Source: Ottelia alismoides
Lineage: Eukaryota; Streptophyta; Magnoliopsida; Alismatales; Hydrocharitaceae
Direction of reading: 5' to 3'
Assembly: GCA_037367405.1 (NCBI GenBank)
Contig: JAZKJV010010130.1
Location: 310,001-374,000, forward strand
DNA length: 64,000 nt
The position numbers and the translations under genes were made by a program. Below are positions 56,982 to 64,000 of this stretch, piece by piece; the stretch's first letter is position 1; every line of letters starts with the position of its first letter. The notes under the pieces were generated by a model that was not told where the DNA came from, ran no database searches, and worked only from the letters and a program-made list of their open reading frames with translations.

Positions 56982-57708
56982 ACAGGAATTGCTATTACCG
57001 GGAAGAACAAATGTTAATCATTCAAAAATGGCTCCAAGTATATAGTCTTGTAGACTCCTAGGTGCCCGACACAAAAGTTCTTTCAAGCACTATGTGGAGT
57101 CCCTCACGGCTCATGGTTCCAAATTCCAGCTATTAGAAATTAATTACTTAACATAGTCCAAGCATAAGAGACTATATGTGCATTTGTCCATTAGGGCTAT
57201 AGACCTTGCTTACTGAGTCAAACAATCCTACATATAGAGGATCGATAACATAAAACAGAGAAAAATAAAGGTAAAAAGCTCAAAACACGTGAAACAAAAT
57301 AAAATAGAAGTGGTAGAAAATGCGAAAAACCGAGTCCCCCAAGTGAACAGACACTCGGAAGCTAGACCTCATTAAGTAGAAGTATGGCAATGTCCAGATT
57401 ATTACAATTTAATATACAAAAATAAAACATTCTCCTCACAAAATAAAAACTAAAGTAAGCTGCTCCTCCCCTTCTCCCATTGTCTCCTTCTCTTGCTCTC
57501 TCCAATTGGCATACAAGAGAAGTAACAATCTCCTAGCAAGTCGTGTGTGTCCACCTCCTAAGAGATAGTCGTCGCCTCGTGGTCCCATGCAAGAAAATCA
57601 ACAAAGAAATATGGATCAGAACGGTCAAAATAATTATAAAAAATAAAAAACAGAAAGAAAAGAGTACAAATATGCAAATATATACAAAAAGATGCTACAT
57701 TCCGTTGA
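56982..57708 (-). other. Leader of element H, primer-site-proximal part
   Basis: Collinear with the B leader: GAGTCCCCCAAGTG against B's GGGTCCCCCGAGCAC, a C/T-rich block (57465-57508) against B's CTCTCTCTC block, and AT-rich sequence near the primer site. It contains the leader hairpin 57339-57358. Confidence 0.7.
57339..57358 (-). ncRNA. Conserved leader hairpin, element H
   Basis: Sense CCGAGTG (57358-57352) / CACTTGG (57345-57339) with a six-base loop, followed by GGGGACT. Seven pairs including one G-U. Together with A and B it shows compensatory changes. Confidence 0.5.
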
Positions 57709-57726
57709 TCCCTAGCAACAATGAGA
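57709..57726 (-). other. Decayed primer binding site of element H
   Basis: Sense TCTCATTGTTGCTAGGGA; 11 of 18 positions match the tRNA-Asp site of element B, including the GTTGC core. It lies exactly between the leader and the LTR as in B. Confidence 0.6.
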
Positions 57727-58154
57727 TTTGAAATACCCATAGATAATCCATCGGTATTGTCTTGTGGTCCAAATAATGCGAGACCACTAAGTTGCTATGA
57801 TTACAAGCCAAGAACCTCTCTGTTAAATTCAACAATTAACCAGCAAAATTAGAATCAGGCAATGTATAGCGGATATGTGGCTCAAAATTTATTATACTCT
57901 ACGATGAATGTGTATAGTGGACAAGCAGGCAGGGATCGAACACAGAAAGATGTAGGTGTAGCAGGTATATTATATATAAATAAATAATGAATAAATAATA
58001 TAGGTAAATTACTGCAATGTTTACTTAAAGTTTCTGTGGATTATTAATTAAATAAAATAATTATTTTTATTATATATATAAATATATTAATTTTATTTTT
58101 TTGATTTACAATGTCTTTTCAATTTAAATATATATAAATGATATATAGAAAATA

Positions 58155-58155
58155 T

Positions 58156-58205
<50 letters not shown>

Positions 58206-58216
58206 CGTGTGTATAA
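58155..58216. repeat. (AT)n(GT)n compound microsatellite
   Basis: A TA run (58157-58170) followed by about 16 GT units to 58202 and an imperfect GTATGCGTGTGTATA tail, inside the LTR of H. Confidence 0.95.
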
Positions 58217-60235
58217 AGTAATAAATGTATAACAGAAGTATTATATAATAGAATATATATTCAATATATATATCGTAAAAATACCAAAAAAACAGACCTG
58301 TTTAATTTTTTAACTAGGTTTTAAATATTTATAAGTTATTCGTAATAATAACTAATAATATTAATTATATATATAGCAATATGTAGGCATATAATACAAT
58401 ATAATATATTATAATTATAAATACGGATATGGATATATATATATAATAAAAATTTATAAAATAAAATATTTTTGTGTTTTTTATAATTTTATCCTATTTT
58501 GATGATTTATGGGTATTGTTTTCTAATTATTATGTATTTTTAAGTTCAAAATATAAAAAAATAGGGACTCGATAAACATGCTAAATTGTTTGGAGTTTTA
58601 ATAATACTAAATAACATCAAAATTTCTCAAAACTAATTTTAATATGTAGATAATAATATATATACTATAAAATGATTCCTTTTTATTTTTAAATAATATT
58701 TTACATTTTTGTTAGTGTTAGCAAGGGTTTGCCGTTTTTAGAGTTCTTTTTGATATTTTTTTTATTTTTGGTCTATAGTTACAAAATATGGTAATAAACA
58801 CTAGGTAGTTTTTTTTTATTTTCAATTATGGTTTTATATTTTTTGTATTTTATTGGGCAAACATGGACTGAACATGCTCTTTTTTCTTTTTAATAAATAT
58901 AAATTTGTAGGTGAAATGCAAAATTAAATATATGGCTTGGAATATCAATTAATCAAACACGTCATCTTATTTTTCATGATTTTTGGAGCATGGGAGGTAT
59001 TTTTGGAAAATAGACACACATGCACAAAATATTTTTGTAGACATGACATTTTTGCAATTAAAAATAAATACAATGGGGGATAAATGCAAATTACCCACAA
59101 ACTTTATACTGAAACTCAAAATTTTACTATTAAACTACAATATCCATACCCACAAGGGTACAATCATAAAAGACCCAGCTCATTTGGAGAACCACGTGAG
59201 CTAAGCTAGCACTGGTCTTACATGCAATTACAAATAGTTACATGGGTTCGCATGTAAATTTTACAATAAGTTTTGAACATTATAAACTATTTATAGAAAT
59301 GTTTATAAATTACAAAATGGCATATGGGGTTTAGTGTATTTTACCGCCCACGTTCACGGAGATGAACAACGCTCTACGCTCCATGTTGCTCCACTTAAAC
59401 AGATTGGATGACAGGGAAGATGCATCGCTTCACCGGGCTACTACGGCTATGATTAGATAAGGACCTCGATGTTAATCCAATGACTTTGAAGATCTCTGGA
59501 TGAACTCTCGATAACTTTGATGAGGCTATCTTTGATTTCGATTTCCTCCGCCCTCTGGCGTGCTCTTCTTCGATGACCTCGATCACAATCTAGTGCTCTT
59601 CCTTCTTCACAGGATTGGGAGGAGATCGAGGTACTCTCTGCTATTCCATATGGATCCTCTATGTGTTCAACCTACACCAAAAGCTTCTTTGTCGTGTAGT
59701 GAGTCGCCACAACCAAGAAATGTGGCCGAAGAACCAAGGGGGTGGAAGGGAAATGCAACTCCGGTGAGGGATGGTGGAGGGAGCTCGATTCCTAGATCCA
59801 TGATGGATCTGGATTGTGCAATGATTAGAATCGATGGAGAAAATGTAGGGGTTCGAGGATGAGATTAAAATCGAGTGGATTATGTACGAGAAATGTACGA
59901 ATTTTAACCTGGATCTCTATCTCTAGATCAAAACGGGATTATTGATTCATACTAGAATACTAGCTAGTACGTAAAATTAAATGCATGAAAAGCCAATAGA
60001 AACTAAATATACCTAATAAAGATGGAAAAAAGGACCTCGACGAATTCCGAAGACATTGGAGTTTAAACCTACTGGAGGTGCTCCGACGGTGGTTGTGGAG
60101 CCACCTCCTACTCCTCCCTCCTTGCCACAAATCGGCAGGGCGAGCCTCGTGTCTCTAGATTCACTCCTTTAGGCACAATCTTAGGGGTTAGGGCTTTGCA
60201 TAAAGGGATCAAACCAAAAATGAAGAAGATGAGGA

Positions 60236-60466
60236 GCTTTAATAGAAGTGGTGGTCGGTCGGATTGGTCAAGGGCTGGGCAGAGATGGAGTGGTTGTACG
60301 GGTGATCTAGAGGCATGGTGTGATGGAGGAAGGTGAGCAGTGCATTATTGGCAAAGGAATCGAGGCTCCTCAAGCCTTGGTTCATTTCCAAAAAATCAGA
60401 GAAGGAAGGGGGTGCCTAGTCTGACAGGTCGAGCAGAGGTGAAAGTACAGTTGACCTGGGGTCAAC
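60236..60466 (-). promoter_or_regulatory. W-box dyad and downstream TATA-like site, H LTR
   Basis: GTTGACC, TGG, GGTCAAC at 60450-60466 is a perfect seven-base dyad of TTGAC cores. About 205 bases downstream in sense, TTCTATTAAAGC (near 60245) is a weak TATA-like site; the duplicated copy has the better TTATATTAAAGC (near 63650). Confidence 0.45.
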
Positions 60467-60480
60467 ATTAGGATCATCGT

Positions 60481-60502
60481 GGTTGGTCCACGTGGACCAA
60501 CC
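60481..60502. promoter_or_regulatory. 22-bp perfect palindrome with G-box core, H LTR
   Basis: GGTTGGTCCAC followed by its exact reverse complement, centred on CACGTG. Repeated unchanged at 63888-63909 and nearly unchanged (CATGTG core) in D2 at 52391-52412. A likely bZIP/bHLH-type target by motif. Confidence 0.6.
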
Positions 60503-61330
60503 AGGAGAAAGAGAATTTCAAATACCTTGTAAATTTAATTAAAAATATAAGACGAATTAATTAATTTTTTTTTATAAATGAAAAATGTTTATAACTTTAC
60601 GTATAATTTTTTACATATTTTTAGCTATTTTTGCGAGGTTTTTTATTATAAGTTATTATTTACATGTATATTAATCGGTTAGCATACATGTGTATGGGTT
60701 TTTAATTTTTAATTTGTTTTGTATATTTTATTAATATTTACAAGTATTTTATATATTACTAATTTATTTAATAACATATACTGGTATTTTTGTTATATTT
60801 TCATGAGTTTATTTGTACACTTAATAAATATACACATTATTCTCATGGGTACATATAGGTATATTTTACCTATGTATTTAAATATATTATTTATTTTATT
60901 TATATTTATATTTTATTTATATTATATTAATTTAATTATGGATATATGTTTCAAGTAAAATCCATAATATTTTAAAAATATAAGAAATTTAAAAATATAA
61001 AGAAAAAATATATTGAAAATAATATACATGCTTATTGCATTATGAGGGTCCAATACCTATATTTGGCATCTTAGATCAAATTCGAAAGAAACCACCTTAC
61101 TTAAATAGCATATTAAAACCTAGATTTTGGTCCATTTTGATATTGTTTGGAGAAGATAAAGGATTGTGATGTTTTTATTTTGGCTTTTTATTTTGTCTCT
61201 GGAGCACACTATGCATTATTTTTCTGTAAAATTAATTTTGTACATTTCTTTTTATTTTTCCAACAATATTCATGTTGAGGGTTTATTATTTGAGTGTAAA
61301 ATTAATAAAATAAAAATGTGTCCTTGAGGA

Positions 61331-62647
61331 TTCACGGACATCCCTCTTTAATTAGTGTGAATTAAGCATTTACAATAATGATGTCTCATTTCGTTCTACA
61401 TGGTTAATCAGAATCAGTCAAGAAATGATTCCTTAGATATTTAATTCGATTAATTTCGATTGATTTTATATTTGTTTTACTTGGAAAAGTCCAAAGGTCG
61501 AACTCGCGGAGACAAAGAAAAAACTTAGGTAAATTTCTATCAAATTTTGTGTGCAATTTTCAAGGCAGAAAATATTTGGCATTTTTAAAGCAATTTAGGA
61601 ACGCAAATGAAAATGTAGCTGATTTTAGGGACTAAAAGCAAGGTTCAATTAAACATAGTCAAAAAATTATAAAACATAACCGAGATGTGAATAATGACGA
61701 AATAGATGCACTACATTATTTTTGGAATTTTCTGATGCAATATGAATATTTAATGAACTAATGAATGCAGAAAGTGACATTTTCAAAAATTAATTATAAT
61801 AAATACTAAATCTACTTATTTTCATGAAATAAAATTATCCAAGATATATCACTAAATGATCTATCTCACAAAAATCCAAAACCCTAAAAATGTTTAATTC
61901 AATACTATTAAAAATAAATTATAGATAAACAAAATTATTTTTATGGAGCAAAATATGCTTGCAAATATTATACTTTTTGGTAACAATGTAAAGTACAATT
62001 AAATCTACAATTCAGAATTTTTGGAAATTTTTCGAGCAATGGTTAATTATCTATGTATTTTTTTATGTAAGTTGGGCAAAATATGCAAATTTCCACAAGA
62101 ATATAAATTATTAATTAACCATAGTGCAAAAAATATCACAAGCATGCCATTATGTAAAGAATTAATTGTAGAAACAAAGTGCAATTTTCCAATAATAAAA
62201 TAATGCAAGATGACGTTTAAAATATAAATAAATTAAAGGTTTGTTTGCAAATTACAAAAAAAGAATTGTAGTTAAGGACATACTTGGAATTACCAATCCG
62301 TAAATAGTGTCTCTGCAAAATTTCCAAGGTGGTGGCATCGTAATTTGGTGATCCTACAGGGCACATGCGAAACGTGTGTATGATCTAACGCAGGGGTTGT
62401 TCATGAGATGGGTCGAATCTCATGGGTTTTGGTGCAATTGTTCCCCCACAGGATGTGGTCCCTCACGTGCTCCCTCCCACACATGCGCATCATGTGGGAG
62501 GGCTTCGGGCACAACTCGTAGCAGCATGGTAGCGAAAGTAGCTGGTGCAAATCGACGTCCTATCGAGATGGAGCCAGTGAGCTCTTGGAGAGATGCTTGG
62601 TGGTATGTTGAGGTAGCTAGCTCGTACAGGCAATGAAGTCGATGACG
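61331..62647. other. Unassigned sequence between the two H-type LTR copies
   Basis: About 1.3 kb, mostly AT-rich, with a GC-richer end (62330-62640) containing GGTCGAATCTCATGGG and a CACATGCGCATCATGTG imperfect palindrome. A short GTCGAACTCGCGGAG at 61497 resembles the start region of Athila LTRs, so this may be the 3'-most part (sense) of another LTR family member. The 86-codon frame 62376-62636 has no recognisable domain. Confidence 0.35.
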
Positions 62648-64000
62648 ATGGGTTCACATGTAAATTTTACAATATGTTTTGAACATTATAAACTATTTAT
62701 AGAAATTTTTATAAATTACAAAATGGCGCATGGGGTTTAGTGTATTTTACCGTCCACGTTCACGGAGATGAACAACGCTCTATGATCCATGTTGCTCCAC
62801 TTAAATAGATTGGATGATAGGGAAGATGCATCGCTTCACCGGTCTACTACGGCTGTGATTAGATAAGGACCTCGATGTTAATCCAATGACTTTGAAGATC
62901 ACTAGATGAACTCTCGATAACTTTGATGAGGCTATCTTTGATATCTATTTCCTCCATCCTCTGGCGTGCCCTTCTTCGATGACGTCGATCACAATCTAGC
63001 GCTCTTCCTTCTTCAAAGGATTGGGAGGAGATCGAGGTACTCTCTGCTATTCCATATGGATCCTCTATGTATTCAACCTACACCAAAAGCTTCTTGGTCG
63101 TGTACTGAGTCGCCACAACTAAGAAATGTGGCCGAAGAACCAAGGGGGTGGAAGGGAAATGCAACTCAAGTGAGGGATGGTGGAGGGAGCTCGATTCCTA
63201 GATCCATGATGGATCTGGATTGTGCAATGATTCGAATTGATGGAGAAAATGTAGGGGTTCGAGGATGAGATTAAAATAGAGTGGATTATGTACGAGAAAT
63301 GTACGAATTTTAACCTGGATCTCTATCTCTAGATGTAAACGGGATTCTTGATTCATACTAGAATACTAGCTAGTACGTAAAATTAAATGCATGAAAAGCC
63401 AATAGAAACTAAAATATACCTAATAAAGATGGAAAAAGGACCTCGACGAATTCTGAAGACATTGGAGGTTAAACCTACTGGAGGTGCTCCGACGGTGATT
63501 GTGGAGCCACCTCCTACTCCTTCCTCCTCACCGCAAATCGGCAGGGCGAGCCTCGTGTCTCTAGATTCACTCCTTTAGGCACAATCTTAGGGGTTAGGGC
63601 TGAGCATAAAGGGATGAAACCAAAAATGAAGAAGGTGAAGGAGCTTTAATATAAGTGGTGGTCGCTGGGATTGGTCACGGGCTGGGCAGAGATGGAGTGG
63701 TTGTACGGGTGATCTAGAGGCATGGTGTGATGGAGGAAGGTGAGCAATGCATTATTGGCAAAGGAATCGAGGCTCCTCAAGCCTTGGTTCATTTCCAAAA
63801 AATCAGAGAAGGAAGGGGGTGCCTAGTCAGACAGGTCGAGCAGAGGTGAAAGTACAGTTGACCTGGGGTCAACGTTAGGAGCATCGTGGTTGGTCCACGT
63901 GGACCAACCAGGAGAAAGAGAATTTTAAATACCTTGAAAATTTAATTAAAAATATAAGATGAATTAATTAATTTTTTATTATAAATGAAAAATGTTTAGA
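62648..64000 (-). repeat. Second copy of the H LTR core, running off the window
   Basis: Near-identical to 59242-60592 (offset about 3406), including the W-box dyad (63857-63873), the G-box palindrome (63888-63909) and all small frames. Similarity begins sharply at ATGGGTTC(A/G)CATGTAAATT. Sequence left of it does not match the sequence left of 59242. Confidence 0.85.

Larger units (their letters stand above)
57729..61330 (-). repeat. 5' LTR of element H
   Basis: Starts TGAAATACCC next to the primer site, aligned with B's TGATAACCCG, and shares GGATCGAACACA (57931-57942) with B's GGGTCGAACACAAGG. A GC-richer core (59340-60510) contains the W-box dyad and G-box palindrome. The distal AT-rich part includes GTTGAGGGTTTATTATTTGAGT (61274-61295), matching the reversed D-family LTR start region. 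The right boundary is uncertain: no clear terminal TG...CA is found. The 100-codon frame 59560-59862 is on the opposite strand to the element and recurs only because the segment is duplicated. Confidence 0.65.

Noticed and set aside
59560..59862. 100-codon frame repeated at 62966-63268, possible small gene pair
   Set aside because: The two copies sit in a duplicated LTR core, antisense to the element. Similarity extends equally through non-coding flanks, so it gives no evidence of selection on protein.
62460..62520. GC-rich segment with a CACATGCGCATCATGTG imperfect palindrome as a possible origin or small RNA precursor
   Set aside because: The pairing is short and imperfect and no second copy is present in the window.
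1..64000. CRISPR arrays, operons, ribosome binding sites, tRNA or rRNA genes
   Set aside because: The sequence is plant retrotransposon DNA. Repeats are LTRs and microsatellites, with no regular repeat-spacer arrays, and no cloverleaf or rRNA sequence was recognised by reading.

Overview
The window looks like plant nuclear heterochromatin, most likely from a flowering plant with a repeat-rich genome. I see no host gene, rRNA, tRNA or CRISPR array. Nearly every base can be assigned to LTR retrotransposons of two kinds: Ty3/gypsy elements of the Athila lineage (tRNA-Asp-type primer site, Athila-type reverse transcriptase, LTRs of 3-4 kb) and decayed Ty1/copia elements. The background is AT-rich and many stops and frameshifts interrupt the coding parts, so none of the elements encodes an intact polyprotein. 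The host species cannot be named from this sequence.

Layout. 1-1514: two reversed fragments of an Athila LTR family (called D here) around a short unassigned stretch. 1515-3934: remains of a forward Ty1/copia element (G), with reverse transcriptase/RNase H and part of its 3' LTR. 3935-24292: a forward D-family LTR (D1) with a decayed primer site. It is split by Athila element A (5215-21062, + strand, LTRs of about 3.0 kb, imperfect 5-bp target duplication ACTAT/ACTAC) and also carries a MITE-like inverted-repeat element at 23203-23584. 24293-47150: a reverse Ty1/copia element (C), whose 3' LTR is split by Athila element B (26490-44283, - strand, LTRs of about 3.66 kb, perfect target duplication AGATC). 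47150-61330: a decayed reverse Athila element (H: protease, gag, leader, primer site, 5' LTR). Its leader is split by a D-family solo LTR (D2, 51192-56976), which itself contains a solo copia LTR (I, 53307-55947). 61331-64000: unassigned AT-rich sequence followed by a second copy of the core of H's LTR.

How the parts work together. In A and B the order is 5' LTR - tRNA-Asp primer site - structured leader - gag - protease - acidic or low-complexity linker - reverse transcriptase - RNase H - integrase - about 2.1 kb of non-coding sequence - polypurine tract - 3' LTR. B is clearly the youngest, because its LTRs differ only at roughly one base in 80-100 by eye and its gag is open for 592 codons. 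A is older, with a mutated reverse transcriptase catalytic motif (FMDY).

The most interesting signal is in the non-coding 3' region. A and B, otherwise quite diverged, both carry a series of polypurine-tract-like motifs (CTAAGTATAGGGGG). All but one per element form the 3' arm of a near-perfect hairpin, with compensatory base changes between modules. The array ends in a conserved block with a second hairpin, and another conserved hairpin sits immediately before the true polypurine tract. A leader hairpin with compensatory changes, a W-box dyad plus G-box in the LTR promoters, and a conserved purine tract in U3 are further cis-signals shared between families.
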